Below are positions 55,640 through 64,000 of a DNA stretch of 64,000 bases, one piece after another. How positions within the stretch are numbered: the first letter of the stretch is position 1; each line of letters starts with the position of its first letter. The DNA is from an uncultured Flavobacteriaceae bacterium. GTDB taxonomy: Bacteria > Bacteroidota > Bacteroidia > Flavobacteriales > Flavobacteriaceae. The translations under genes were made by a program, and so were the position numbers. The stretch covers positions 124,001 through 188,000 of the forward strand of contig CANNBV010000003.1 in NCBI GenBank assembly GCA_947502975.1. The letters are read 5' to 3'. The notes under the pieces were generated by a model, which was not told where the DNA came from, did not search any database, and saw nothing but the letters and a program-made list of their open reading frames with translations.

Positions 55640-57032
55640 TACTGAAAATAAACAAAAAACTATTAAAGGTGATGTATCACTAACTGGAGTTGGTCTACAC
55701 ACAGGTAAAAATGTAACGTTAACCTTTAAGCCAGCAACTGCTAATTCTGGATTGGGTTTCAAGCGTGTCGATTTAGAAGGTGCGCCATTAATTGAAGCTG
55801 ATGCTAATTATGTAACAAATACTCAGAGAGGTACTTGCTTAGAGAAAAATGGTGTAGTTATTCAAACATCAGAACATGTACTTGCAGCATTGGTTGGGTT
55901 AGATATTGATAATGCCATTATAGAATTAAATGCTTCAGAACCGCCAATAATGGATGGGTCTTCTAAGTTTTTTATAGAAGCTTTGGAAGAAGCAGGTATC
56001 GTAGAATTAGATGCAACAAGAGAAGAGTTTGTTGTTTCTGATGTTATTTCATACACTGATGAAGAAAGTGGCAGTGAAATTTTAGTTATGCCAGCAAAAG
56101 AGTATCAAATTACTACAATGGTAGATTTTGGCACTAAAGTTTTGGGTACTCAAAACGCTACACTTAATCAAATCTCAGATTTTAAGGCAGAAATCGCTAA
56201 TTCTAGAACATTTAGTTTTTTACATGAAATTGAAATGCTTTTAGAACATGGCTTAATAAAAGGCGGTGATTTAAATAATGCTATTGTTTATGTAGACAAG
56301 CCCTTGTCACCAGAAACCATGGAGAAACTTCGTATAGCATTTAACAAAGATAATATTGCAGTTAAACCTAATGGTATATTGGATAACTTAACCCTCCACC
56401 ATCCAAATGAAGCTGCACGACATAAACTCTTAGACGTATTAGGTGATTTAGCATTGGTAGGCACCAGAATTCGTGGTAAGGTCATTGCGAACAAACCTGG
56501 ACATTTTGTAAATACGCAGTTTGCTAAAAAGCTATCTAAAATCATAAAGAACGAAAGACGCAATAATGTTCCTAATATCGATTTGAATCAAGAGCCGTTA
56601 ATGGATGTGACTCAAATTATGAATATGTTACCGCATCGTCAACCATTTTTATTATTGGATAAAGTTTTTGAACTGACTGAAAACCATGTGGTTGGTATGA
56701 AAAATGTGACTATGAACGAAGAGTTCTTTAGAGGTCATTTTCCAGGAGCACCGGTAATGCCAGGAGTTTTAATAGTTGAAGCTATGGCGCAAACTGGTGG
56801 TATTTTGGTGTTAAGTACAGTGCCAGATCCTGAGAATTACTTAACATTTTTTATGAAAATGGATAATGTGAAATTTAAACGTAAAGTTAGTCCAGGAGAT
56901 ACACTCATATTTAAATGTTCACTTATAACTCCAATACGAAGAGGAATTTGTCATATGCAAGGGTATGCATATGCTAATGGGAAATTATGTGCTGAGGCAG
57001 AACTTATGGCACAAATTTCAAAAGTAAAATAA
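55626..57032 (+). CDS. lpxC-fabZ: bifunctional UDP-3-O-acyl-GlcNAc deacetylase / 3-hydroxyacyl-ACP dehydratase
   Basis: 468 residues, a fusion seen across Bacteroidota. Residues 12-305 are Lpx[35 protein letters not shown] with zinc ligand His84, and [20 protein letters not shown] with the remaining zinc ligands. Residues 320-468 are Fab[15 protein letters not shown] (His337), [20 protein letters not shown] with catalytic His371, and [13 protein letters not shown]. LpxC commits UDP-GlcNAc to lipid A, FabZ commits the same hydroxyacyl-ACP to fatty acids, and the fusion ties both to one locus. It lies between lpxD and lpxA. Confidence 0.96.
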   Translation: MAIVNTENKQKTIKGDVSLTGVGLHTGKNVTLTFKPATANSGLGFKRVDLEGAPLIEADANYVTNTQRGTCLEKNGVVIQTSEHVLAALVGLDIDNAIIELNASEPPIMDGSSKFFIEALEEAGIVELDATREEFVVSDVISYTDEESGSEILVMPAKEYQITTMVDFGTKVLGTQNATLNQISDFKAEIANSRTFSFLHEIEMLLEHGLIKGGDLNNAIVYVDKPLSPETMEKLRIAFNKDNIAVKPNGILDNLTLHHPNEAARHKLLDVLGDLALVGTRIRGKVIANKPGHFVNTQFAKKLSKIIKNERRNNVPNIDLNQEPLMDVTQIMNMLPHRQPFLLLDKVFELTENHVVGMKNVTMNEEFFRGHFPGAPVMPGVLIVEAMAQTGGILVLSTVPDPENYLTFFMKMDNVKFKRKVSPGDTLIFKCSLITPIRRGICHMQGYAYANGKLCAEAELMAQISKVK

Positions 57033-57044
57033 TAGAAAGAAACT

Positions 57045-57830
57045 ATGAATCAACCTTTAGCATACGTACATCCGGGAGCTAAAATCGCAAAAAATGTGGT
57101 TATAGAACCTTTTACAACTATCAATAATAATGTGGTGATAGGTGAAGGCACTTGGATTGGAAGTAATGTTACCATAATGGAAGGCGCACGTATTGGTAAG
57201 AATTGCAGCATTTTTCCTGGTTCTGTAATATCAGCGGTTCCTCAAGATTTAAAATATAATGATGAGGATACTACTGTTGAAATTGGAAACAATGTCACTA
57301 TAAGAGAGTGTGTTACTATTAACCGTGGTACCGCAGACAGAATGAAAACTGTCATTGGTAATAACTGCCTAATAATGGCATATTGCCACATCGCCCATGA
57401 TTGTATTGTCGGTAATAATTGTATTTTTTCTAACAATAGCACATTAGCTGGTCATATTAATGTAGGTGATTATGTGGTTTTAGCAGGTATGACTGCTGTA
57501 CATCAATTTGTTTCAGTTGGTAACCATGCGTTTGTTACTGGTGGTTCTTTGGTTAGAAAAGATGTACCACCTTATGTGAAAGCAGCTCGTGAGCCCTTGT
57601 CATATGTAGGTATCAATTCAGTTGGATTAAGAAGAAGAGGGTTTTCAACAGAAAAAATTAGAGAAATTCAGGATATATATAGAATTTTATATCAAAAAAA
57701 TTATAATAATACACAAGCTTCAGAAATTATTGAAGCCGAAATGGAGGCAACTCCAGAACGAGATGAAGTGCTTCAATTCATAAAAAATTCGCATAGAGGT
57801 ATTATGAAAGGATACTTCAAATCAAATTAA
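57045..57830 (+). CDS. lpxA: acyl-ACP--UDP-N-acetylglucosamine O-acyltransferase
   Basis: 261 residues. LAYVHPGAKIAKNVVIEPFT opens the beta-helix, PQDLKYNDEDTTVEIGNNVT and CHIAHDCIVGNNCIFSNN (catalytic His) follow, and VAAREPLSYVGINSVGLRRR leads into the C-terminal helical domain. It transfers a 3-hydroxyacyl chain to the 3-OH of UDP-GlcNAc, the first lipid A step. 12 bases after the lpxC-fabZ gene. Length is normal. Confidence 0.96.
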   Translation: MNQPLAYVHPGAKIAKNVVIEPFTTINNNVVIGEGTWIGSNVTIMEGARIGKNCSIFPGSVISAVPQDLKYNDEDTTVEIGNNVTIRECVTINRGTADRMKTVIGNNCLIMAYCHIAHDCIVGNNCIFSNNSTLAGHINVGDYVVLAGMTAVHQFVSVGNHAFVTGGSLVRKDVPPYVKAAREPLSYVGINSVGLRRRGFSTEKIREIQDIYRILYQKNYNNTQASEIIEAEMEATPERDEVLQFIKNSHRGIMKGYFKSN

Positions 57831-57854
57831 ATCAAAAGTTAAAGAAAATTATTT

Positions 57855-58421
57855 ATGGTTACGACGAGTGATATCAGAAACGGATTATGCATTAAATACA
57901 ACAACGACATATACAAAGTTGTGGAATTTTTACATGTGAAACCTGGCAAAGGTCCAGCATTTGTAAGAACAAAATTAAAAAGTGTAACTAACGGAAAGGT
58001 GATAGATAACACATTTTCTGCTGGACACAAATTAGATGACGTTCGTGTTGAGACTCATAAATTTCAGTTTTTATATCATGATGGAGAATATTACCATTTC
58101 ATGAATACAGAAGATTATTCACAAATTCAATTGTTAGAAGCTTCTTTGGACAATCCTGGTTTAATGAAAGAAGGTGAAGTTGTAACAGTTCTTATTAATA
58201 CAGAAGATAATATGCCATTATCTGTTGATTTACCGGCAAGTGTTATTTTAGAAATTACGCATACAGAACCAGGTGTTAAAGGCAACACTGCTACAAATGC
58301 TACAAAACCTGCTACTGTAGAGACTGGAGCAACCGTTAATGTTCCTTTATTTATTAATGAAGGAGACAAAATAAAGGTTGAAACAGAAAAAGGCACTTAC
58401 AAAGAACGCGTTAAAGAATAA
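57855..58421 (+). CDS. efp: translation elongation factor P
   Basis: 188 residues. The KOW-like first domain has VKPGKGPAFVRTKLKSV with the modifiable Lys32 at the tip of the beta-hairpin, followed by the two OB domains (FQFLYHDGEYYHFMNTEDYS, and ILEITHTEPGVKGNTA with the long loop to INEGDKIKVETEKGTYKERV). EF-P relieves ribosome stalling at proline stretches. 24 bases after lpxA, same transcript. A heptamer repeat region separates it from the next gene. Confidence 0.96.
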   Translation: MVTTSDIRNGLCIKYNNDIYKVVEFLHVKPGKGPAFVRTKLKSVTNGKVIDNTFSAGHKLDDVRVETHKFQFLYHDGEYYHFMNTEDYSQIQLLEASLDNPGLMKEGEVVTVLINTEDNMPLSVDLPASVILEITHTEPGVKGNTATNATKPATVETGATVNVPLFINEGDKIKVETEKGTYKERVKE

Positions 58422-58426
58422 AATTT

Positions 58427-58500
58427 AGTCACAGTTTTCAGTATTTAGTAAATAGTTCTTACGCGATACTGCAAACTGACTACTGCTAACTGAAGACTGA
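58427..58500. repeat. inverted 7-base-period repeat between efp and the second lpxD-like gene
   Basis: AGT occurs at 58427, 58433, 58440, 58447 and 58454 and ACT at 58468, 58475, 58482, 58489 and 58496. The last four and five copies are exactly seven bases apart, in mirrored orientation around about 58461. The two halves are therefore complementary in every repeat unit and can form a hairpin. Confidence 0.75.
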
Positions 58501-58503
58501 ATT

Positions 58504-59448
58504 ATGAAATTTCCAGAAAAACAGACGTTAAAAGATATTGCACAACTCATCAATTGTGATTATGTAGGTGATGCCGATTTTCCAGTGCTTGGAATGAATG
58601 AAATTCACGTCGTTGAACCTGGAGATATTGTTTTTGTTGATCATCCAAAGTATTATGATAAAGCATTACAGTCTGCCGCCACAATTGTTATAATTAACAA
58701 AAAGGTAGAATGTCCTGAAGGGAAAGCGCTGCTTATCAGTGATGATCCGTTTAGAGATTTCAATGCATTGTCAAATCATTTTAAACCATTTCAAGCTTCA
58801 GATAAGTCGATTTCAGATTCAGCAAAAATTGGAAAAGGCACTATAATTCAACCAAATGTATTCATTGGAAACAATGTAACAATTGGAGAAAATTGCGTGA
58901 TACATTCAAACGTTAGCATATATGATGATGCCATTTTAGGAGATAATGTCACTATTCATGCAGGAACTGTTTTAGGAGCCAATGCATTTTATTACAAAAA
59001 CAGACCTGAAGGTTTTGATAGATTATTATCTTGTGGGCGTGTGGTAATAGAAGATAATGTTGATATTGGAGCATCCTGCACCATCGATAAAGGTGTTACT
59101 GGAGATACCACGATTAAAGCTGGAACTAAAATCGATAATCTTGTTCAAATTGGTCATGATACCGTAATTGGTAAGAAGTGCTTAATAGCTTCTCAAGTCG
59201 GTATTGCTGGTTGTGTCATCATAGAAGATGAAGTTACAATATGGGGGCAAGTAGGTATCACTAGTGGTATAACCATTGGTAAAAAAGCAGTTATTTCGGC
59301 AAAAGCAGGTGTTAGTAAATCTTTAGAAGGTGGTAAAAGCTATTTTGGAATACCGGCAGATGATTTCCGTACGAAATACAAAGAAATCGCATCGATTAGA
59401 AAAATTCCAGAAATCTTAGAAACTATAAAAAAACAAGAGAAAAAGTAG
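58504..59448 (+). CDS. second LpxD-like N-acyltransferase (LbH protein)
   Basis: 314 residues. KFPEKQTLKDIAQLINCDYV resembles the N-terminal domain of LpxD, followed by VEPGDIVFVDHPKYYDKALQ. The beta-helix region has SDSAKIGKGTIIQPNVFIGN, KIDNLVQIGHDTVIGKKCLI with a likely catalytic His, and closes near LEGGKSYFGIPADDF. It is similar in size to LpxD but clearly distinct from the copy at 54614 (which is 341 residues). It may acylate a different nucleotide sugar or serve in the same pathway. Annotated as an LpxD-type N-acyltransferase with unknown substrate. Confidence 0.8.
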   Translation: MKFPEKQTLKDIAQLINCDYVGDADFPVLGMNEIHVVEPGDIVFVDHPKYYDKALQSAATIVIINKKVECPEGKALLISDDPFRDFNALSNHFKPFQASDKSISDSAKIGKGTIIQPNVFIGNNVTIGENCVIHSNVSIYDDAILGDNVTIHAGTVLGANAFYYKNRPEGFDRLLSCGRVVIEDNVDIGASCTIDKGVTGDTTIKAGTKIDNLVQIGHDTVIGKKCLIASQVGIAGCVIIEDEVTIWGQVGITSGITIGKKAVISAKAGVSKSLEGGKSYFGIPADDFRTKYKEIASIRKIPEILETIKKQEKK

Positions 59449-59471
59449 TTTATTTTTTGTTTAAAATGAAT

Positions 59472-59479
59472 TACTTTTG
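59472..59479 (+). promoter_or_regulatory. candidate -7 element for sucD
   Basis: TACTTTTG followed by C fits TAnnTTTG. Transcription would begin near 59486, giving a leader of about 28 bases. Confidence 0.45.
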
Positions 59480-59513
59480 CTTGACTTAAAATAAAAACGA
59501 AAAATTATCACTT

Positions 59514-60386
59514 ATGAGTGTTTTAGTAAATAAAGATTCAAAAATAATTGTACAAGGATTTACAGGTAGTGAAGGTACATTTCATGCTGAACAAATGATA
59601 GAATATGGTACCAATATCGTTGGTGGTGTAACCCCAGGAAAAGGTGGAAATACACATCTAGACAAGCCAGTATTTAATACTGTTCAAGAAGCTGTAGAGC
59701 AAGTAGGAGCGGACACTACTATTATTTTTGTACCACCAGCATTTGCTGCTGATGCTATCATGGAAGCTGCTGATGCAGGTATAAAAGTCATCATTACTAT
59801 CACAGAAGGTATTCCTGTTGCAGATATGATTACTGCTTCAAACTATATAAAAGATAAAGGTTCTCGTTTAATTGGCCCTAACTGTCCAGGCGTAATTACT
59901 CCTGGAGAAGCAAAAGTTGGTATTATGCCAGGTTTTGTATTTAAACAAGGTAAAGTAGGTATCGTTTCTAAGTCAGGGACTTTAACTTACGAAGCTGCAG
60001 ATCAGGTTGTAAAGCAAGGCTTAGGAATTACTACAGCTATTGGTATTGGAGGAGATCCAATTATTGGAACTACTACTAAAGAAGCTGTTGAGCTACTAAT
60101 CAACGATCCTGCAACTGAAGCTGTTGTTATGATTGGTGAAATAGGTGGACAGTTAGAAGCAGATGCTGCTAACTGGTATAAAGCAAGTGGAAGTAAAAAA
60201 CCAATAGTTGGGTTTATAGCTGGAGAAACTGCACCAGCGGGACGCACAATGGGTCACGCAGGAGCAATTGTTGGTGGAAGCGATGATACTGCACAAGCTA
60301 AGAAGAAAATCATGAATGCTTGTGGAATTCATGTGGTAGATTCTCCTGCTGAAATTGGTAAAAAGGTAGCTGAAGTTTTAGGCTAA
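59514..60386 (+). CDS. sucD: succinate--CoA ligase, alpha subunit
   Basis: 290 residues. [20 protein letters not shown] binds Co[41 protein letters not shown] and [13 protein letters not shown] with the phosphorylated His248 are all in place. It couples succinyl-CoA to succinate with ATP/GTP formation in the citric acid cycle. The beta subunit gene is not in the window. Ends in a hairpin terminator. Confidence 0.96.
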   Translation: MSVLVNKDSKIIVQGFTGSEGTFHAEQMIEYGTNIVGGVTPGKGGNTHLDKPVFNTVQEAVEQVGADTTIIFVPPAFAADAIMEAADAGIKVIITITEGIPVADMITASNYIKDKGSRLIGPNCPGVITPGEAKVGIMPGFVFKQGKVGIVSKSGTLTYEAADQVVKQGLGITTAIGIGGDPIIGTTTKEAVELLINDPATEAVVMIGEIGGQLEADAANWYKASGSKKPIVGFIAGETAPAGRTMGHAGAIVGGSDDTAQAKKKIMNACGIHVVDSPAEIGKKVAEVLG

Positions 60387-60404
60387 TCTTACAATAAAAC
60401 ATAT

Positions 60405-60447
60405 AATCCGTTAGCTATTATATATAATATAGTTAGCGGATTTTTTT
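60405..60447 (+). terminator. terminator after sucD
   Basis: AATCCGTTAGCTAT (60405-60418) pairs with ATAGTTAGCGGATT (60429-60442), with two G-T pairs and a ten-base loop, and is followed by a T run. Confidence 0.8.
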
Positions 60448-60460
60448 ATGAATTTAATTT

Positions 60461-60540
60461 GGGCGTTACCCACAAGGGGTCGGGCTTTCACGAGTCGCTC
60501 TCTACGAGGAGCTCCAACAATCGCTCAATCCCTAACGTAG
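60461..60540. repeat. GC-rich intergenic element with CGTTA/TAACG inverted ends
   Basis: About 80 bases, clearly more GC-rich than its AT-rich surroundings. It starts GGGCGTTACCC and ends CCCTAACG, so the ends form an inverted repeat. Inside are GGAGCTCC (a palindrome) and the blocks GGGGTCGGGCTTTC and AACAATCGCTCAATCCC. I recall closely similar dispersed intergenic elements in Flavobacteriaceae genomes, but cannot verify a match here. A short forward ORF reads through it and is not a gene. Confidence 0.6.
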
Positions 60541-60571
60541 AAACTGCTAATATTAAATATTGTCAGGTTTA

Positions 60572-60603
60572 TTGCAACAAGCCAAGGGTATTTATTATAT
60601 TTG
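60572..60603 (+). promoter_or_regulatory. Bacteroidota-type promoter for fabG
   Basis: TATATTTG at 60596-60603 matches TAnnTTTG and TTG at 60572-60574 lies 21 bases upstream. Transcription would begin near 60610, leaving about 45 bases before the fabG start. Confidence 0.5.
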
Positions 60604-60654
60604 ATAAAACAGAAATTTTAGTTCAAAAAGAGATAAACAAACTAACTATTTATA

Positions 60655-61401
60655 ATGAAATTATTAGAAGGAAAAACAGCAATTATAACAGGTGCCAGCC
60701 GAGGTATTGGTAGAGGTATAGCTAAAGTATTTGCAGAACAAGGTGCAAACGTAGCATTTACGTATAGTTCTTCAGTTGAAGCTGCAAACGAACTTGAAAA
60801 AGAGTTGAAAGACGCTGGTGTAAATGCAAAAGGTTATCAAAGTAATGCGGCAAGTTTTGATGAAGCTCAAAAACTAGCTGCTGATGTGATGAATGATTTT
60901 GGAAGTATAGATGTGTTGGTCAACAATGCTGGTATTACGAAAGATAATTTATTAATGCGCATTAGTGAGGAGGATTTTGATAAAGTGATAGAAGTTAACC
61001 TGAAATCTGTATTTAATATGACAAAAGCTGTACAGCGTACAATGCTTAAACAGCGTAAAGGCTCAATAATAAATATGAGCTCTGTTGTTGGTGTTAAAGG
61101 CAATGCAGGACAAACCAATTATGCAGCGTCTAAAGCAGGAATTATAGGATTTTCTAAATCTGTAGCATTAGAGTTAGGGTCTAGAAACATTAGAAGTAAC
61201 GTGATTGCTCCTGGATTTATAGAAACCGAAATGACAGCTAAATTAGATGAAGAGGTTGTAAAAGGTTGGCGTGCTGGAATCCCACTAAAACGTGGCGGTT
61301 CTCCAGAAGATGTAGCTAATGCGTGTGTGTTTTTAGCAAGCGATTTAAGTGCTTACATAACTGGACAGACCTTAAATGTTGATGGCGGAATGCTTACTTA
61401 A
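60655..61401 (+). CDS. fabG: 3-oxoacyl-[acyl-carrier-protein] reductase
   Basis: 248 residues. TAIITGASRGIGRGIAKVFA binds NADPH, VLVNNAGITKDNLLMR follows, and the catalytic Ser near residue 142 (NMSSVVGVKGNAGQTN), Tyr156 and Lys160 (YAASKAG) are in place. VIAPGFIETEMT and ITGQTLNVDGGMLT close the fold. It reduces 3-oxoacyl-ACP in fatty acid synthesis. Normal length. Confidence 0.94.
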   Translation: MKLLEGKTAIITGASRGIGRGIAKVFAEQGANVAFTYSSSVEAANELEKELKDAGVNAKGYQSNAASFDEAQKLAADVMNDFGSIDVLVNNAGITKDNLLMRISEEDFDKVIEVNLKSVFNMTKAVQRTMLKQRKGSIINMSSVVGVKGNAGQTNYAASKAGIIGFSKSVALELGSRNIRSNVIAPGFIETEMTAKLDEEVVKGWRAGIPLKRGGSPEDVANACVFLASDLSAYITGQTLNVDGGMLT

Positions 61402-61414
61402 TCATTTGAAAAAT

Positions 61415-62452
61415 ATGAAAGCGCTACAAGGTTTTAAATTAAAAAAAGCTATTTTATTTACATGCTTTTTGTCTTTTTTTTTGTCATTTTCACAAGTTTC
61501 AATTTCAGAAAATCATATAGGAAAATTAAAACGACACTCTAAAAAGAAATTCGAAAAAATAAAATCTTCAACTACAGTTTTTATCTTATCAGATTGTATT
61601 GAAAAAAGCGATTATGTAAAAATACTTAATGATGTATGGAAGGTTACCGATTTTATTTTGTTACACGAAGGAGAGTTCGATTCATCTGATTATTTGGATA
61701 AAAATTATACGTTTGTAAATTTTGATTGGATACATCAAACAATGACTAATATGTCAGGGGGAGGTAGTAGTATCGTTCATCATTTTATGAATTTTAGTTT
61801 ATTTGATTACGATAATTTCGTTAAAGACTTTTCCAAAATCGATAAGAATGATAAACTCAAACTCATCACAAAAGGAAATAAATTATATCGGAAAAATATA
61901 TCTATGTTTGGTAGTATAAATTTATATCCTAACAAAGAATATGTTGATATTTCATATAATTATGTCAACGAATGTGAAATTTTTTATAATTATAATTTAG
62001 GCTTTTTAAAAAATTATTTTCAAAAGATAAATGATCTAATAACAAAAAGCGAAAGTTATTGGTTGTTTGACAATGACTACAGTAAAAATATAGCTATTCT
62101 GAAAGAAAAAACACTTTTAGTACCTATGTATATGTCTGAGAAGTACAAAAAAAATAGATCTAACATCCCAATCAGTATAGGAAAGGATATTAAATACCTC
62201 GAAGAACTATTTTCTAATTATAATTATAAGTTTGAGTTTATTCCTGTAGGTGAATTAAGTGCTAGAATAGTATCTGGTGAAGATTGTATTTACTTAACCT
62301 TCGTAAGGTCTTCAAGAGAAAAATTTATTCAAGTTGTCAATTCTAAGACAGGAGAAATATTATACAGAAATTATATTGCAGATTTTATGTCTTCAGTAAA
62401 TTTAAAACCAAGACATATTAATGATATTAATAAAGCTATTCAAAAAAGATAA
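61415..62452 (+). CDS. secreted protein of unknown function
   Basis: From ATG at 61415 the protein has 345 residues; an earlier in-frame ATG (61376) would overlap fabG and spoil the signal peptide. MKALQGFKLKKAILFTCFLS is a signal sequence with likely cleavage after FLSFS. The body is rich in K, N, Y and S, has ESYWLFDNDYSKNIAILKEK and RFIPVGELSARI-like stretches, and no motif I recognise. It follows fabG by 13 bases and is followed after 15 bases by the VWA-domain gene, so the three may be one transcript. Confidence 0.6.
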   Translation: MKALQGFKLKKAILFTCFLSFFLSFSQVSISENHIGKLKRHSKKKFEKIKSSTTVFILSDCIEKSDYVKILNDVWKVTDFILLHEGEFDSSDYLDKNYTFVNFDWIHQTMTNMSGGGSSIVHHFMNFSLFDYDNFVKDFSKIDKNDKLKLITKGNKLYRKNISMFGSINLYPNKEYVDISYNYVNECEIFYNYNLGFLKNYFQKINDLITKSESYWLFDNDYSKNIAILKEKTLLVPMYMSEKYKKNRSNIPISIGKDIKYLEELFSNYNYKFEFIPVGELSARIVSGEDCIYLTFVRSSREKFIQVVNSKTGEILYRNYIADFMSSVNLKPRHINDINKAIQKR

Positions 62453-62467
62453 AGGTTTGTAATAAAT

Positions 62468-64000
62468 ATGAGTTCAGAAACTCTTATATATATAATATTA
62501 TCTGGAATAATAGCGCTACTCGTAGCGCTTTTTCAGTATAGATATAAATCAAAACTTAACGATAAATTATCTATAGCATTTACGTTTTTACGGTTCCTAT
62601 CTATATTTGCAATTCTTTTGTTATTAATAAATCCAAAGTTTAATCAGACAACAACTTATACTGAGAAGCCTAAGCTCATTATAGCTGTAGATAATTCTAA
62701 TTCTATAGAACATTTAAAACAAAATGAAAACGCATTAAATGCTTTAAATGATCTAAAGCAAAATTCTGAAATTAGCAAAACCTTCGATGTAGAAGTATTT
62801 TCATTTGATGAAAATATTCAAGAATCTGATAGTATCGATTTTAAAGCAAAATCCAGCAATATTGATAAAGCGTTACGTCAAATTTCAGATATCTATAAAA
62901 CTGATATAGCCCCCATAGTTTTAATTTCAGATGGGAATCAAACGTTTGGAAACGATTTTTCGGTTTCCAACACATATACTCAACCTGTTTATCCTATTAT
63001 CTTAGGAGATACAGTCACTTATACAGATATTAAAGTTCAGCAGCTTAATGTCAATAAATATGCCTTTCTAAAAAACAGATTTCCTGTTGAAGCTATTTTA
63101 GTATATCAAGGTAATGCATCTGTAAGTTCGACATTTACAATAGAGCAAGGAAACAGAGTGTTGTATACCAAGGCACTTAATTTTTCTAAAAATGATAATT
63201 CAAAAGTTATTTCACTTACGCTTCCAGCTAATAGTGTGGGTGTGAAGAGTTATAGTGCCAAATTGGTACCGCTTAGCAATGAAAAAAATGTTATAAATAA
63301 TACAAAGAACTTTGCTGTAGAAGTTATTGATCAAAAAACAAAAATTGCTTTAGTAAGTGATTTTCCGCATCCAGATATGGGCGCAATCAAAAAGAGTATA
63401 GAAAGTAATGAACAGCGCACAGTTGAAATTCTTGACCCTTATAGGATACTAGATAAAGTAAATGATTTTCAATTAGTTATTTTATACCAACCAAATAATA
63501 AATTTAAAAGGCTTTACGAACAAATAGAAATTGAAAATAAAAATACATTAACCATAGTTGGTACAAAAACAGATTTAAATTTCTTAAACACTAACAACAA
63601 AGCTTTTAGTATTGTAGCTACTGGACAAAACGAAGATTTTCAAGCCAATTTAAACTTGAATTACGCACCATTTCTCATAGAAGATATAAATTTTGAAGCT
63701 TTTCCTCCATTAAAAGGGCCATTTGGAGATGTCACGTTTAACAGTCCGTTTGAAACAATATTAGAAAAAACAGTATTGGGTATTTCAAAAAACCAACCTT
63801 TAGTTGCTACTCTAGATTATAATAGTAACAGACGCGGTGTTATTTTTGGAGAAAATATTTGGCAATGGCGTGCTCAAAGTTATTTAAATGAAGAATCTTT
63901 TAACCCATTTGATGATTTTACAGGGAAACTTGTGCAATATTTGGCATCAAACCGAAGAAAAAGTAGGCTTACTGTAGATTATGAATCGTTCTATACAGGT
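62468..64000 (+). CDS. VWA-like membrane protein, N-terminal part (3' end outside window)
   Basis: An open frame from ATG at 62468 runs to the window edge (511 codons). MSSETLIYIILSGIIALLVA and a second hydrophobic segment (FLRFLSIFAILLLLINPKF) form an N-terminal anchor. Then LIIAVDNSNSIEHLKQ is a von Willebrand A MIDAS-like site (DxSxS form: DNSNS), followed by APIVLISDGNQTFGND. Later repeats of beta-strands (TIEQGNRVLYTKALNFSKND) resemble the Ig-like regions of the large Bacteroidota VWA proteins. The C-terminus and any further domain lie beyond the window. Function unknown. Confidence 0.75.
   Translation, partial: MSSETLIYIILSGIIALLVALFQYRYKSKLNDKLSIAFTFLRFLSIFAILLLLINPKFNQTTTYTEKPKLIIAVDNSNSIEHLKQNENALNALNDLKQNSEISKTFDVEVFSFDENIQESDSIDFKAKSSNIDKALRQISDIYKTDIAPIVLISDGNQTFGNDFSVSNTYTQPVYPIILGDTVTYTDIKVQQLNVNKYAFLKNRFPVEAILVYQGNASVSSTFTIEQGNRVLYTKALNFSKNDNSKVISLTLPANSVGVKSYSAKLVPLSNEKNVINNTKNFAVEVIDQKTKIALVSDFPHPDMGAIKKSIESNEQRTVEILDPYRILDKVNDFQLVILYQPNNKFKRLYEQIEIENKNTLTIVGTKTDLNFLNTNNKAFSIVATGQNEDFQANLNLNYAPFLIEDINFEAFPPLKGPFGDVTFNSPFETILEKTVLGISKNQPLVATLDYNSNRRGVIFGENIWQWRAQSYLNEESFNPFDDFTGKLVQYLASNRRKSRLTVDYESFYTG

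Noticed and set aside
60461-60540. GC-rich element as an integron attC site
   Set aside because: attC sites run RYYYAAC at the 5' end to GTTRRRY at the 3' end. Here the ends are GTTA then TAAC, the reverse order, and no integrase is present.
60459-60713. 84-codon forward ORF (60459-60713) through the GC-rich element
   Set aside because: It reads through the repeat, the fabG promoter and into fabG in another frame, and its composition follows the repeat. Not a gene.
1-64000. CRISPR arrays, tRNA or rRNA genes, insertion sequences
   Set aside because: No direct repeats with regular spacers, no cloverleaf or rRNA-like stretches, and no transposase-like protein were seen on either strand.

Overview
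The window is a low-GC bacterial chromosome segment, almost certainly from the family Flavobacteriaceae (phylum Bacteroidota). The evidence is a fused lpxC-fabZ gene followed by lpxA and efp, a PorX-type response regulator with a PglZ domain (type IX secretion control), an outer-membrane receptor with a carboxypeptidase-like N-terminal domain, and promoters of the TAnnTTTG type instead of sigma-70 boxes. I do not name a genus. No tRNA, rRNA, CRISPR array, transposase or integrase was seen.

Layout. (1) 1-271 is the end of an Lrp/AsnC-type regulator. (2) 462-41858 is a very large exopolysaccharide/capsule locus. It holds an O-acylation module (MBOAT 462-1913, SGNH/DHHW 1910-2866) and an HTTM membrane protein with a small partner (2890-4449). 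A tandem array of five paralogous FemAB/BioF2-like (GNAT-fold) acyltransferases (5431-11283) is flanked by two JmjC/cupin_8 oxygenase-like genes (4496-5317 and 11579-12445). Then come a sixth acyltransferase (12448-13458) and an FAD/NAD(P)-FemAB fusion protein (13461-16091). PglD- and PglC-like enzymes (16094-17369) start that reverse-strand operon. Two paralogous beta-helix lipoproteins on the forward strand (17853-21657) interrupt the reverse-strand genes. They are followed by glycosyltransferases, a deacetylase, an EpsG-like polymerase, pyruvyl- and formyl-transferases and the flippase (21724-31346), and by three nucleotide-sugar enzymes (31346-35016). A divergent operon carries PglE- and PglF-like enzymes, the Wza-like exporter and the Wzc-like kinase (35589-41858). 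(3) 41916-64000 is mostly core genome: aroB, proline dehydrogenase, alanine dehydrogenase with an inserted second sugar transferase/short dehydratase pair, a TonB-type receptor, tsaE, porX, an HD phosphohydrolase, the lipid A genes, efp, sucD, fabG, a secreted protein of unknown function and the start of a VWA-domain membrane protein.

How the genes work together. PglF, PglE and PglD homologues would convert UDP-GlcNAc to UDP-N,N'-diacetylbacillosamine, and the PglC homologue would put it on undecaprenyl phosphate. The TviB/TviC pair and UDP-glucose dehydrogenase would supply acidic sugars. Five glycosyltransferase-type genes (two PglC-like initiators and three or more GT2/GT4 enzymes) build the repeat, Wzx/EpsG/Wza/Wzc export it, and pyruvyl, formyl and O-acyl groups plus deacetylation decorate it. 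The gene set resembles the Bacillus subtilis eps operon (EpsC, N, M, L, G, F, J, I, K).

The part I cannot explain by known systems is the roughly 12 kb block of six FemAB/GNAT paralogues, two JmjC-type oxygenases and an FAD-FemAB fusion (4496-16091). My best inference is a dedicated glycan or lipid acylation/aminoacylation and hydroxylation system, and this is the main candidate for new biology here.
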